Source of the DNA: an uncultured Lachnospiraceae bacterium | GTDB taxonomy: Bacteria > Bacillota > Clostridia > Lachnospirales > Lachnospiraceae | Assembly: GCA_900546495.1 (NCBI GenBank) | Contig: URDN01000003.1 | Span: 56,653-120,652 of the forward strand | Length of the DNA stretch: 64,000 nt | Direction: 5' to 3' | In this document: positions 42,856 through 52,333 of the stretch, one piece after another | Position numbering within the stretch: the first letter of the stretch is position 1 | Layout of the letters: each line of letters opens with the position of its first letter | Made by a program: the position numbers and the translations under genes | The notes under the pieces: generated by a model | Databases searched by the model: none | Told to the model about the DNA's origin: nothing | Seen by the model: only the letters and a program-made list of their open reading frames with translations

Positions 42856-43854
42856 TTAGTTTGAATAATTTGTGAGCAGTTCCGTCATCAGCGTATACAG
42901 CTCCTTTTTGGAATTGCCTTTTAATACAATGGAAATATATGGTTTCTTATCCTGGTTTTCACTGTACAGAACCAGACAGCTTCCCGCTGCTTCCGTAGTT
43001 CCAGTCTTGCCGCCGATCACGGTAACATTCTCCGGCATATCATAAGTACCCTTCAGATAGCCGTTGGTATTCACCCACACCTGATCTACCTGTGCCCCGG
43101 ATGCATCCGTGTAACTGGTAGTATATTTTTTTGTGGAAATATAATTGACAAACCGGTCATCCTTGATTGCTGCATTAAAGATCAGATACAGATCATAAGC
43201 AGTCGTATAGTGATTGTCATCCGGTAAACCATGCGGGTTTACAAAATGGGACGAAGTCGCCCCCAGTGCCTGTGCTTCTTTGTTCATCAGTTCCGCAAAT
43301 TTATCTGTGCTCCCGGAAATATATTCGGCAATGACATTTGCCGCGTCATTTCCGCTGCAGAGCATCAGTCCATACAAAGCCTGATCCAATGTCAGCTGAT
43401 CTCCCGGTTTTAATCCACAGATAGATGACCCGGACATCAGTGTATTGACTGCATCGGAAGAAACCGTCAATACATCATCCAGATTACCGTATTTTAACGC
43501 AAGGTACGCTGTCAGAATCTTTGTTGTGCTGGCAGGATACATTCTCTGATAAATATTCTGTGCATAGGTAATTTCTTCATCCTGTATGGAAAATACTGCT
43601 GCACTCTGTGCATAGTCAGTATCAATACCTTCTGCCGCTGCAGTGTTTTGTGTGCCGCCGACGCACAGATCCTGTCCCAGTAAGGAAATTGGTTTCTCCG
43701 TACTGCTTTCCGTCAATTGATAAGTATCGGATGTGGCATAGATATCATACGCATGTGCCACATCGGTTCGTTCCTGACATCCACCCAGTAACAGGCAGAT
43801 TCCAAGTAACGGGATAAAAACTTTTATTTTATTTGTACATTTCACGCCAGTCAA
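42856..43854 (-). CDS. dacF: D-alanyl-D-alanine carboxypeptidase (PBP5/DacF-like lipoprotein)
   Basis: A 332-residue serine peptidase that trims peptidoglycan pentapeptides outside the cell. The N-terminus is a lipoprotein signal (ICLLLGGC, Cys at about 26). Catalytic motifs are SxxK in [12 protein letters not shown] in [10 protein letters not shown] and KTG in [11 protein letters not shown]. The C-terminal domain of E. coli PBP5 is missing; the protein ends shortly after the KTG domain, and the lipid anchor may replace it. It overlaps mgsA by 26 nt and closes the cell-shape operon. Confidence 0.92.
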   Translation of the reverse strand: MTGVKCTNKIKVFIPLLGICLLLGGCQERTDVAHAYDIYATSDTYQLTESSTEKPISLLGQDLCVGGTQNTAAAEGIDTDYAQSAAVFSIQDEEITYAQNIYQRMYPASTTKILTAYLALKYGNLDDVLTVSSDAVNTLMSGSSICGLKPGDQLTLDQALYGLMLCSGNDAANVIAEYISGSTDKFAELMNKEAQALGATSSHFVNPHGLPDDNHYTTAYDLYLIFNAAIKDDRFVNYISTKKYTTSYTDASGAQVDQVWVNTNGYLKGTYDMPENVTVIGGKTGTTEAAGSCLVLYSENQDKKPYISIVLKGNSKKELYTLMTELLTNYSN

Positions 43855-44224
43855 GATCTCCTCTGTCTAAAGAATGGATTAACAATTCTGCTGTAGCCAG
43901 ATTTGTTGCCAGCGGAATGTTATGTGTATCACACAGACGGACAATATTATCCACATCCGGTTCGTGTGATTTCGGTGTCAGTGGATCACGCAGGAAAATA
44001 ACAAGGTCAATATAGTTATTCTCGATATCAGCTCCAAGCTGCTGGGAACCACCAAGCTGTCCGGTCAGATATTTGTGTACAGACAGATTTGTAGCTTCCT
44101 CTACCAGTCTGCCGGTTGTTCCGGTTGCATACAGCGAATTTCTTCCCAAAATCCCCCGATATGCAATACAAAAATTCTGCATTAATTTTTTCTTTGAGTC
44201 GTGTGCGATCAACCCTATGTTCAT
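43829..44224 (-). CDS. mgsA: Methylglyoxal synthase
   Basis: A 131-residue enzyme that converts dihydroxyacetone phosphate to methylglyoxal, a glycolytic overflow route. It shows [10 protein letters not shown], the substrate loop [22 protein letters not shown] and the catalytic-Asp stretch [16 protein letters not shown]. Its start overlaps the stop of rodA. Position in the shape operon next to rodA is common in Clostridia. Confidence 0.96.
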   Translation of the reverse strand: MNIGLIAHDSKKKLMQNFCIAYRGILGRNSLYATGTTGRLVEEATNLSVHKYLTGQLGGSQQLGADIENNYIDLVIFLRDPLTPKSHEPDVDNIVRLCDTHNIPLATNLATAELLIHSLDRGDLDWREMYK

Positions 44225-45360
44225 TAGTCTATGTCCCCCAATCCGTGATATTTTCTAGCCTGAAGACCTACATTTAGTACCATCCCCAGACCAATAAACA
44301 AACTCATAATCGATGTCAGTCCATAACTGACAAAAGGAAGTGGCAATCCGGTATTTGGCATCAATCCTGTTGTTACACAGATATTGATAAAACTCTGGAA
44401 GCCGATCAACGCAGCCATGCCACAACAGATCAGCCTGCCGCCTAGATCCTTCGCATTTTTTGCAATTAGTATACACTCAAAAACGATCAAAAGCAATAAA
44501 ATAATAACGATCAGGCAACCGATAAATCCAAGTTCTTCTCCGACAATCGCAAAGATAAAATCCGTCTGCGGTTCAGAGATAAAATCACCGTTCTTCAAAG
44601 AAGTGATGGAACTGTTGTTCAATCCCTTTCCCCACAGCTGTCCGGAACCGATGGCTATGATTGAATTTTGCTGCTGGTAAGAATCATCCGCATATGCCGA
44701 GTTAGACGGCTGCAGCCAGGACATGATTCGTTTGTACTGATATGGTTTCAACGGCAACGCCTGCTTCATGATCAGTACCACTCCTATGATTCCTACCGGA
44801 ACACCAAGTGCCAATACTCCTGCTACTATTTTATAACTTAATCCCGCAACAAACAAGAGGGTAATAAAAATCATTGTTGTTGCAATGGTAGTTGACAGAT
44901 CCGGTTCTTTTACAATCAGCAATAATGGAATACCTGCAAGGATCAGGCTTAATAACAAAGTCTTCCAGGTGTTCAACTGATCCTGATATTTCATAAAAAA
45001 TCCAGCAAAAAAGATGATCATCAAAATTTTACAAAATTCGGACGGTTGGAATTTAAAACTGGAAGTAACCTGAATCCATCTGGTCGCACCACCGGTATTA
45101 TCGCCGACTCCCGGAATAAATATCACGGCAAGCAATACAACAGCCAGCAGATATATAGGACGCCGGAATTTCAGAATCGTACCATAATCGATCAGTGAAA
45201 CGATCAGCATGACTACCAGACCGCCGGCAATACCAATGATCTGTTTATTCTGAACCGACGGCTTTGCACTGCCCACCACCATAACACCGATAATGCACAG
45301 CAGCACCACATATGCTACCAGCCGAAATCTGTAGTTTTTTAATTTGTATTGCTTAAACAT
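44224..45360 (-). CDS. rodA: RodA peptidoglycan glycosyltransferase (SEDS)
   Basis: A 378-residue SEDS membrane protein with ten helices that polymerises lipid II for side-wall growth together with PBP2. Family features are FQPSEFCKI, the loop with EPDLSTT, the [14 protein letters not shown] helix and the end [23 protein letters not shown]. It follows minD by 19 nt and its partner mrdA by one gene. Confidence 0.95.
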   Translation of the reverse strand: MFKQYKLKNYRFRLVAYVVLLCIIGVMVVGSAKPSVQNKQIIGIAGGLVVMLIVSLIDYGTILKFRRPIYLLAVVLLAVIFIPGVGDNTGGATRWIQVTSSFKFQPSEFCKILMIIFFAGFFMKYQDQLNTWKTLLLSLILAGIPLLLIVKEPDLSTTIATTMIFITLLFVAGLSYKIVAGVLALGVPVGIIGVVLIMKQALPLKPYQYKRIMSWLQPSNSAYADDSYQQQNSIIAIGSGQLWGKGLNNSSITSLKNGDFISEPQTDFIFAIVGEELGFIGCLIVIILLLLIVFECILIAKNAKDLGGRLICCGMAALIGFQSFINICVTTGLMPNTGLPLPFVSYGLTSIMSLFIGLGMVLNVGLQARKYHGLGDID

Positions 45361-45379
45361 AAAATTCCTCCGATTTATT

Positions 45380-46183
45380 TTATCCTGTTATGTATTTTCG
45401 TTTCCATTTCCTGTGGTGTCTGCGTTTTCCGGTTTTTGGAACTGCAAATCCGGGCAATGGAATGTCTTCCCCAAGCAAGCGTCTGACAATATTCAGATAG
45501 GCCTCCCCTGCTGCTGTCCCAATTCCGGTCAGCGGTGTTCCATTATTTGCAGAGATCACAACCTGTTCATCGTCACAGATGGCACCGATCACATCCACGC
45601 ATAAAATATCTGAAATATCTTTCAGATTCAACATCTGTCCCTGCCGGATCATATCCGGACGGATACGGTTCACAATCAATTTGACGTCATTGATCTCTGC
45701 GGAAAACAATAGACCAATGACCCGATCCGCATCCCGGACAGCGGAAATTTCCGGTGTAGTGACCACAAGCGCACGATCCGCTCCGGCGATTGCCACCTGA
45801 AAGCCCTGCTCGATGCCTGCCGGACTGTCCAGCAGAATATAATCAAAGTCATCCCGTAATTCATTGACCACCTTGATCATCTGCTCCGGTGTAACCGCTG
45901 ATTTATCTCTGGTCTGTGCCGCCGGGATCAGATACAATCCCGGAAACTGACGATCCCGGATCACCGCCTGACGGATCCGGCAGTTTCCTTCCACGATATC
46001 CACCAGATTATACAAAATCCGGTGTTCCAATCCCATCACAACATCCAGATTGCGAAGTCCGATATCTGTATCGATCATGAGCACCTTTTTTTTCATCATC
46101 GCAAGCCCTGCGCCAAGATTGGCAGTCGTCGTTGTCTTTCCAACTCCGCCTTTTCCCGAAGTAACAACAATAATTTCACACAT
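45380..46183 (-). CDS. minD: Septum-site determining ATPase MinD, without MinC/MinE partners
   Basis: A 267-residue deviant-Walker ATPase (GKGGVGKTTTTANLG at residues 10-24; DTDIGLRNLD). The core is normal, but the end differs: instead of the amphipathic membrane helix it has IPLPGFAVPKTGKRRHHRKW with KRKYITG, a strongly basic tail. Neither minC nor minE fits in the 79 nt upstream or 19 nt downstream, where they usually lie in Clostridia. It may bind membrane by charge or act with another partner. Confidence 0.9.
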   Translation of the reverse strand: MCEIIVVTSGKGGVGKTTTTANLGAGLAMMKKKVLMIDTDIGLRNLDVVMGLEHRILYNLVDIVEGNCRIRQAVIRDRQFPGLYLIPAAQTRDKSAVTPEQMIKVVNELRDDFDYILLDSPAGIEQGFQVAIAGADRALVVTTPEISAVRDADRVIGLLFSAEINDVKLIVNRIRPDMIRQGQMLNLKDISDILCVDVIGAICDDEQVVISANNGTPLTGIGTAAGEAYLNIVRRLLGEDIPLPGFAVPKTGKRRHHRKWKRKYITG

Positions 46184-46262
46184 ACAAAAGATCCCTCCCT
46201 GTTATTTGTCTGTTATCTTTTGTAATGTGATGTTTTTTTCCTGCCTCTTTGTCTTCGCGTTT

Positions 46263-49130
46263 CTAATCTCCGAAACTGTTGGAAGATGTTCCGACATTCG
46301 TTGCTTTTCCGTTCAGAAGTTCTTCTTCTGTATTTTGTTTGAAATAGTACTTCATAACCTGATCTACAAATACACAGGCATTGCTGGAGCCATATCCATA
46401 GGCAATACGTGTTGCGATCGCAATCTGTGGAGCATCTGCCGGCGCATAACCGACAAACAACGCATGGTTCGGACGGTTTTCATTTTCCTGTGCAGTACCT
46501 GTTTTACCTGCCAGTTTTACCTGAAGATCCTTAAACTGATCATGCTCGCCAATTGCCATCTCCATTCCACTGTGCAGTACCTGCCAGGTAGAATCTGAAA
46601 GATCTGTAATCTGGTTGTGTACTTCCGGCGTATAGGTCTGTAATACATTTCCATCAGAATCTGTCACTTTATTTAACAATGTCAGATCATATACGGTACC
46701 TTCATTTGCTATAGCAGAAACGTAACGGGCAAGCTGTGAAGTCGTATAACTGTGATTACTTTGTCCAATGGATGCATCGATTGGGAATTCATCCGCAATC
46801 TTTGGTGTGCCCTCCGGAATTTCAATATTTGTCTTATCCGCAAGACCAAACTCTGTCGCATATTTTGCAATGGCACTTAAGCCCTTGTCTTCGTTATACG
46901 TATCCCCGTTCAGACTCAGACGATAAGCAGTCTCGGCAAAGAAGTAGTTACATGAATCACGAATTGCCTGTGAGACCGTAATGCTTCCATGATTATTCGG
47001 ATATACCCAACATTTCAGTTTTAAGCCCAGACGATCAAACACACCGGTATCTGTAATGACCGTTCCGGTACTGATGGCACCCTCAGTCAAACCGGCAGAT
47101 GCTGTAACCATCTTGAAGGTAGAACCAGGCGCAGTCGTCTGTTGTGTCGCATTATTATACAGCGGCAGGGAACCATCCTGAAGCAGTGAATTATAGTAAG
47201 CGGAATCCATGGAATTTGCCAGCCGGTTATTATCATATCCCGGATAACTTACACTCGCCAGCAATTCTCCTGTATTCGGATCCATGATCACACAGGATCC
47301 GGTACAAGGATCTAAAGCTAACTGTGCCGGTGTAATCTCCATGTTCTGAATTTTATTTTTCAGGAACGTATAAGCGCTGGTGGAACCATTTTTCAGGGAT
47401 GCCATGCTCTCATCATCCTGTGCAAGAATTCCCTGTTCATACAAGATCAGACATAACTGGCTTCCGGAAATCTTATCATTATAGATCAGATATTTATAGA
47501 CAATTTTGTCGAAAGCCTTATCATTCTGAAACTTATCCGTCACATAAGAAATCAACTGCTGATATACCTCATCGGTATCTGCATATTTCTCATTCAGATC
47601 AAACTCTGTGATATTGATCCAGGAAGAATCAATGGCATGGCGCAGATATTCCTGCACAGAAATCTTGCCATCTTTCCAGTCTTTGTATACAGAATCTGAA
47701 CTGTCAATGGCGGACGTCAGGAAGACAGACTTATCCTGCAGCATTTTTACTACATATGTTACCATCTCCTGCATTTCATCGGACAGGTCCTCATAGGCAG
47801 TATCTGACTGCAGTACATTTGCCACATCCGTCAATGCTTCTGTCTTTCGATTTGTAAATGTCTGGTATACAGATGCCTGTGTTGTTCCCTCTGCTGCATT
47901 TGCCATGGCAGATGTATCGATCACACTGTTTTCAATCAGCGCATTATACACTTTATAAATTGGGATGTACAATTCCGAACTTTCACTGGTCTTTGCATTT
48001 ACAATCTTGGAATTGAGAATACCTGCAAGTTCCTGCTCCAGCAGATCATATACTGCCATCTGCAGTGTTGCATCAATAGACAGATATACATCGTTTCCGG
48101 CAGAAGAATCCTGATAATCTTTTACCTGCAATACTTTACCAAGATTGTTAACATAAACAGTCTCGGCACCTTTCTTTCCCTGAAGCTGTAACTCCATGAC
48201 CTGCTCAATGCCAGCTTTACCAACAATATCACTCTTGCTGTAAGAATCATCCTGCGCAGAGAGATCCTCATATTCAGAATCAGAAATTTTTCCGGTATAA
48301 CCAAGAATATGGGAAAAATATTCCGGATAATCATACACACGTTTCGTATCTTCCCGAACTTCCACACCCTGCAGATCCGAAGCATGTTCCCGGATAATGG
48401 CAACAGTTTCATCGGATACATCCTCTGCAATGCTGGTCGGAATATATTTCTGGAAAGAAGTCAGATACATTGCATAACGGACCACCATGATCTGATATGC
48501 ACGGTACCGGTCATAGACTTCCGTATCTACCGCAAACTTATTCAACAGATACTCATACATCTGTTCCGGTGTTGCAGTTGACTCATCATAACCTAATTTT
48601 GCATTGAATTTCAGATCTGAAACTTTTTTCCTGCCATAAATATCGCGGCGAAAACCTGCCAGCTCCGTGCCATCTACATTAAAAGACAGTTCTCCTCTCG
48701 GATCCATATACAGATCCAGATCATTGACAATGCTGTCACCGTTTTTCTCAATCATATCAATGAGTGTACTGATCTCCTCATTCAAAAGTTTCACACGCTC
48801 TTTGTTATTTGCATAGGTACCATTATCTTCCAGTGTTACGGTATAAGATAATTCGTTGTGTGCCAGAAGGACACCGTTTCGGTCATAAATATTACCGCGT
48901 GTTCCCTCGATTTCAATTGTTTTCTGGATGCTGTATGTGTAATCTTTCAAATAATTCGCACCATTGATGATCTGCATGGTAAATAAGTGCTGCAATACAA
49001 ATGCAAACAGCACCAGTATCACCACCCACAGCACAAACAGTCTGGAAGTCACAATTTTTACGATCCATTCTTTTATCTTATCAACCAAATTTTGCTGCAC
49101 TCCTTCGTTCAATGTCTTCCAGCTTCTCAT
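46263..49130 (-). CDS. mrdA: Penicillin-binding protein 2 (MrdA), elongated form
   Basis: A class B transpeptidase of up to 955 residues, far above the 600-700 usual for PBP2. One membrane helix lies at about 31-52, and a pedestal domain starts TRGNIYDRNG. Catalytic motifs are Ser670 in GSTFKM, SCN in RDSCNYFF and KTG in AGKTGTAQ. The extra length is a roughly 220-residue helical, polar insertion (about 380-600) just before the transpeptidase domain. The ATG at 49130 overlaps mreD by 50 nt and lacks a good site; a TTG at 49088 with GAAGGAG 11 nt upstream is a credible start. Confidence 0.92.
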   Translation of the reverse strand: MRSWKTLNEGVQQNLVDKIKEWIVKIVTSRLFVLWVVILVLFAFVLQHLFTMQIINGANYLKDYTYSIQKTIEIEGTRGNIYDRNGVLLAHNELSYTVTLEDNGTYANNKERVKLLNEEISTLIDMIEKNGDSIVNDLDLYMDPRGELSFNVDGTELAGFRRDIYGRKKVSDLKFNAKLGYDESTATPEQMYEYLLNKFAVDTEVYDRYRAYQIMVVRYAMYLTSFQKYIPTSIAEDVSDETVAIIREHASDLQGVEVREDTKRVYDYPEYFSHILGYTGKISDSEYEDLSAQDDSYSKSDIVGKAGIEQVMELQLQGKKGAETVYVNNLGKVLQVKDYQDSSAGNDVYLSIDATLQMAVYDLLEQELAGILNSKIVNAKTSESSELYIPIYKVYNALIENSVIDTSAMANAAEGTTQASVYQTFTNRKTEALTDVANVLQSDTAYEDLSDEMQEMVTYVVKMLQDKSVFLTSAIDSSDSVYKDWKDGKISVQEYLRHAIDSSWINITEFDLNEKYADTDEVYQQLISYVTDKFQNDKAFDKIVYKYLIYNDKISGSQLCLILYEQGILAQDDESMASLKNGSTSAYTFLKNKIQNMEITPAQLALDPCTGSCVIMDPNTGELLASVSYPGYDNNRLANSMDSAYYNSLLQDGSLPLYNNATQQTTAPGSTFKMVTASAGLTEGAISTGTVITDTGVFDRLGLKLKCWVYPNNHGSITVSQAIRDSCNYFFAETAYRLSLNGDTYNEDKGLSAIAKYATEFGLADKTNIEIPEGTPKIADEFPIDASIGQSNHSYTTSQLARYVSAIANEGTVYDLTLLNKVTDSDGNVLQTYTPEVHNQITDLSDSTWQVLHSGMEMAIGEHDQFKDLQVKLAGKTGTAQENENRPNHALFVGYAPADAPQIAIATRIAYGYGSSNACVFVDQVMKYYFKQNTEEELLNGKATNVGTSSNSFGD

Positions 49131-49599
49131 TTATCTTCAACAGGATAAAATAAAGCAGGATAGATACGACCATCGTATAGACCAGTTCCGGTAAGATCGC
49201 ATGAAGCAGATAATAACCAAAAGAAAATCTGCCGCGGAACCAGAACAACGTAAAGAAAATAATTATATTGCAGAAGAAATCACTCAATGCGATCAGGGCA
49301 AGAGGCAATTTCACCTCATCCGGAAAAAAGATCCGTTTGAAGAAACCGTTCAGATATCCGATGTACATGTAGATCAGCGCATAAAATCCGATCACAGTTC
49401 CAAACATGATATCCAACAGAAGTCCTGCAAAAAATCCTACGAACAATCCTTCCTTTTTTCCTCTCATGAATCCAAATGATGCAACTACCACGATCAGCAA
49501 ATTCGGAGAGATCGAAGCGATGGACAGTGCTTTAAACACCGTACACTGTAAAAGGAAGCAGGCGATGATCGTAATTGCCAAAACAATTTTTCTCCTCAT
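49081..49599 (-). CDS. mreD: Rod shape-determining membrane protein MreD
   Basis: A 172-residue membrane protein with five to six helices (VLAITIIACFLLQCTVF at the start; FVGFFAGLLLDIMFG; LYFILLKIN at the end), the MreD pattern. It lies 3 nt after mreC and overlaps the mrdA frame. It helps hold the elongation complex at the membrane. Confidence 0.92.
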   Translation of the reverse strand: MRRKIVLAITIIACFLLQCTVFKALSIASISPNLLIVVVASFGFMRGKKEGLFVGFFAGLLLDIMFGTVIGFYALIYMYIGYLNGFFKRIFFPDEVKLPLALIALSDFFCNIIIFFTLFWFRGRFSFGYYLLHAILPELVYTMVVSILLYFILLKINEKLEDIERRSAAKFG

Positions 49600-49602
49600 A
49601 AC

Positions 49603-50478
49603 CTACTCCCCCTCTGTTGTACCCGTCATATCCGTCGTATCTTTTGTCTGTAGAATAACAAACACGTCACTGAGATGTTCAAAATCTACGATCGTTGCAA
49701 TATGTCCGGACTTCGTCAGATTATTAGAATCTGTCTGAATGTCCGTAATGTATCCGATTGGAATTCCCTCCAGAAACATATCACTGATATTTGATGTAAC
49801 AATCTGATCCCCAACTTTTGCCTGCTCATCTTTGTCTCTGAGATCATCAAAATCAATCTGACTGGATTCATTCATTGATTTTAAACTTCCACTTACAATA
49901 CACAGATCAGAAGTGGAAAGGTTCTTTGCACTGACATTACTGTTATCATCAATGATGGAACGGACTTTTGCATAGTTTGGTCCCACCTGTGTGACAATAC
50001 CGGCAAGTCCTCCGTCAGCCAGCACATTCATTCCAACGGAAATACCGTCATTGCTTCCGCGGTCAATCAAAAATACAGAAAACCAGTTTCCTGCATCTTT
50101 TCCGATCACATTCGCAGCAACCTTCTCATAGTCTGCATAGGTCTGATCCATCTGATACAATTGTTTCAGATTATCCAGTTCTTCCTGATTTAACTGAACC
50201 TGATTCAGACTTGCCTGTGCATCTGCAAGCTGTTCCCGCAGTTCTTTGTTCTCCGCTTCCAGACTTTTCTTGGACTGTAAATGATTTCTCGCATCCGTGA
50301 GAATACTTCCCAGTTTATTCACACCCTTCTGCATTGGAGCGATCACAGAACCGGCAGCCGTTGATACCGGACCGGTCCCGGATGCCTTCAGACTGCATCC
50401 GATGATCACTGCACAGAGTAAAGTCATAATAAGCAGCACATATTTTGCTGGAAATTTGCTTTTTTTCTTTCTCCTCAT
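49603..50478 (-). CDS. mreC: Rod shape-determining protein MreC
   Basis: A 291-residue protein with a basic N-terminus (RRKKKSKFPAK), one membrane helix (YVLLIMTLLCAVIIGCSL), a coiled coil at about residues 65-105 (KSLEAENKELREQLADAQASL) and two beta-barrel domains (NVIGKDAGNWFSVFLIDRGSNDGI; LSTSDLCIVSGSL). It scaffolds the elongasome outside the membrane. Between mreB and mreD. Confidence 0.95.
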   Translation of the reverse strand: MRRKKKSKFPAKYVLLIMTLLCAVIIGCSLKASGTGPVSTAAGSVIAPMQKGVNKLGSILTDARNHLQSKKSLEAENKELREQLADAQASLNQVQLNQEELDNLKQLYQMDQTYADYEKVAANVIGKDAGNWFSVFLIDRGSNDGISVGMNVLADGGLAGIVTQVGPNYAKVRSIIDDNSNVSAKNLSTSDLCIVSGSLKSMNESSQIDFDDLRDKDEQAKVGDQIVTSNISDMFLEGIPIGYITDIQTDSNNLTKSGHIATIVDFEHLSDVFVILQTKDTTDMTGTTEGE

Positions 50479-50490
50479 ACTATGCCTCTG

Positions 50491-51504
50491 TTATTTAAAA
50501 ATTCTTGTACGCATGCTGTAAGCCAGACGTTTGAACTTGTCATTTGTCACAACAAGACTCAAACCACGGACAACAGTCTCATCCGGTTCCTCGCAGGTAT
50601 TAACCTTGATATTGGTAATCTGTGTAAACAGTTTATCCATATCTTTGATATTTGAACCGCCACCGGTCAGGTAAATACCGGAATGGATGATATCTTTTGC
50701 AAGCTCTGGCGGTGTCTTCTCCAGAATCATCTTGATTGCATTGCAGATAGAACTGAGGTTGTCTTTCATAGCCTCGTATACAGTATCTGCAGTAATCTCC
50801 ATCTCAATCGGAAGACCGCTGACTACATCCAGTCCTACAATAGTATAAGTTCCTTCCTCACCCGGAAGCGCACTGCCGATGTGCTCTTTTAACTGCATGG
50901 CAGTCTTCTGCCCAATAACCAGATTGTAGTTTTTCTTGATATACGTAATGATCGACTCATCCAGACGGTTTCCGCCAAAATGAAGCAGATCACTTAAAAC
51001 CAGTCCACCAAGAGAAATCACTGAAATCTCTGTGGTATCTGCTCCGATATCCACAATCATGATACCGGTCGGTTCATTGACATCCAGTCCAAGACCTACG
51101 GCATCTGCGATCGGTTTGTCGCATAGAAGAACAGATTTTGGTTTCATTTTGCTTTTGTAAAACAGATCATAAAATGCTTTCTTCTCTACTTCTGTAATAT
51201 CGGTCGGAACAGCAATAATAAATTCAGAGCCTTTTACATGTCCCTTGACATTTTTCTCCAGTACTTCCTGTACCATCACCTGCATATTATTATAATCTGC
51301 GATCACACCACCGGTAATCGGAAATGATACGTTGATATTCTCCGGTGCTTTCTCATACATTGCATATGCTTCATTTCCATATGCATATAACTGATTTTTG
51401 TTGATGATCGCAATTGTATTTTTCTCTTTGATGATCTTGTTGCTGTGTTTGCTGAAAATCTTCAGATTACAGGTTCCAAGGTCAATTCCGTATATGTTTG
51501 CCAT
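50491..51504 (-). CDS. mreB: Actin-like rod shape protein MreB
   Basis: A 337-residue actin-fold ATPase that guides side-wall synthesis. Nucleotide motifs are YGIDLGTCNLKIF (phosphate 1), MIVDIGADTTEISVISLGG (phosphate 2) and IYLTGGGSNIKDMDKL (adenosine). The C-terminus RLAYSMRTRIFK is basic and helical. GGGAGAG precedes the ATG, which overlaps the radC stop by one base. First of mreBCD. Confidence 0.95.
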   Translation of the reverse strand: MANIYGIDLGTCNLKIFSKHSNKIIKEKNTIAIINKNQLYAYGNEAYAMYEKAPENINVSFPITGGVIADYNNMQVMVQEVLEKNVKGHVKGSEFIIAVPTDITEVEKKAFYDLFYKSKMKPKSVLLCDKPIADAVGLGLDVNEPTGIMIVDIGADTTEISVISLGGLVLSDLLHFGGNRLDESIITYIKKNYNLVIGQKTAMQLKEHIGSALPGEEGTYTIVGLDVVSGLPIEMEITADTVYEAMKDNLSSICNAIKMILEKTPPELAKDIIHSGIYLTGGGSNIKDMDKLFTQITNIKVNTCEEPDETVVRGLSLVVTNDKFKRLAYSMRTRIFK

Positions 51505-52211
51505 TAGTCTCTCCCTTTCTCAAATAGAATATCCTGCTCACGGAAACTGAAATATCGGTTATCTCCGATAATAATATGATCCATAAGTAAAATATCCAGT
51601 AATTCGCCACACGCTTTTATCTTTCTGGTCACCAGGATATCTTCCCGGCTTGGTTCCGGATTGCCGCTGGGATGATTATGCAACACCACAACATACGCTG
51701 CCTGATACTGCAGCGCCGTCCGGTAAATATCTCTGGCAGAGATCAGTGCTGCATTGCTCGTCCCGGTAGACAGAAGCTTTTCTCCGATCAGCATGCTTTT
51801 GTTATCAAACATTGCCAGCATCAGATGCTCCTGCGTTTCATGTCTTAGCTGCTCCATAAAATACTCTGCAATGCTTTTGGCAGACTGCAGAGTGATCTGT
51901 TCCCGGCGGCTTGTCGCTGCAATACGCTTTGCCAGCTCACCGATACATTTTAACTGAATTGCTTTGACATTTCCAATCCCGCGGATCTGTGTCAGACGTT
52001 CCATATCCAGCCGCAAAAGATTCAGCAGCCCGTCCGGCCCCGCATTTAAAATACGGTTTGCCAGATCAATGCTTCGCTCCCCCTGACTTCCGGTGCGGAT
52101 GATCACGCTGATCAATTCTGCATCGGACAGCGCGCCGGCTCCATACGCCAGACATTTTTCGTACGGTCGTTCCTGATCCGGTAACTCTTTTACTGTCATA
52201 TTTTTCTGCAT
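51504..52211 (-). CDS. radC: RadC/JAB-domain protein
   Basis: A 235-residue protein with a helix-hairpin-helix start (TQIRGIGNVKAIQLKCIGEL, about residues 75-95) and a JAMM metalloprotease-like domain with HNHPSGNPEPSRED near the C-terminus. Family members were once thought to repair DNA, but no activity is proven. It is the first gene of the shape operon, as in Bacillus. A start at 52199 (MTVKELP) is possible. Confidence 0.93.
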   Translation of the reverse strand: MQKNMTVKELPDQERPYEKCLAYGAGALSDAELISVIIRTGSQGERSIDLANRILNAGPDGLLNLLRLDMERLTQIRGIGNVKAIQLKCIGELAKRIAATSRREQITLQSAKSIAEYFMEQLRHETQEHLMLAMFDNKSMLIGEKLLSTGTSNAALISARDIYRTALQYQAAYVVVLHNHPSGNPEPSREDILVTRKIKACGELLDILLMDHIIIGDNRYFSFREQDILFEKGRD

Positions 52212-52333
52212 AAAATTCTCTTTTCTACTCTCTCTATGCAGTCTGTATAATCATAGCATACTTTTTTTTTCGTGTACACCGGAAAAATGCGAACATTTTT
52301 TTGCATTTCTCTTAAATTTTTATGAAGAACGCC

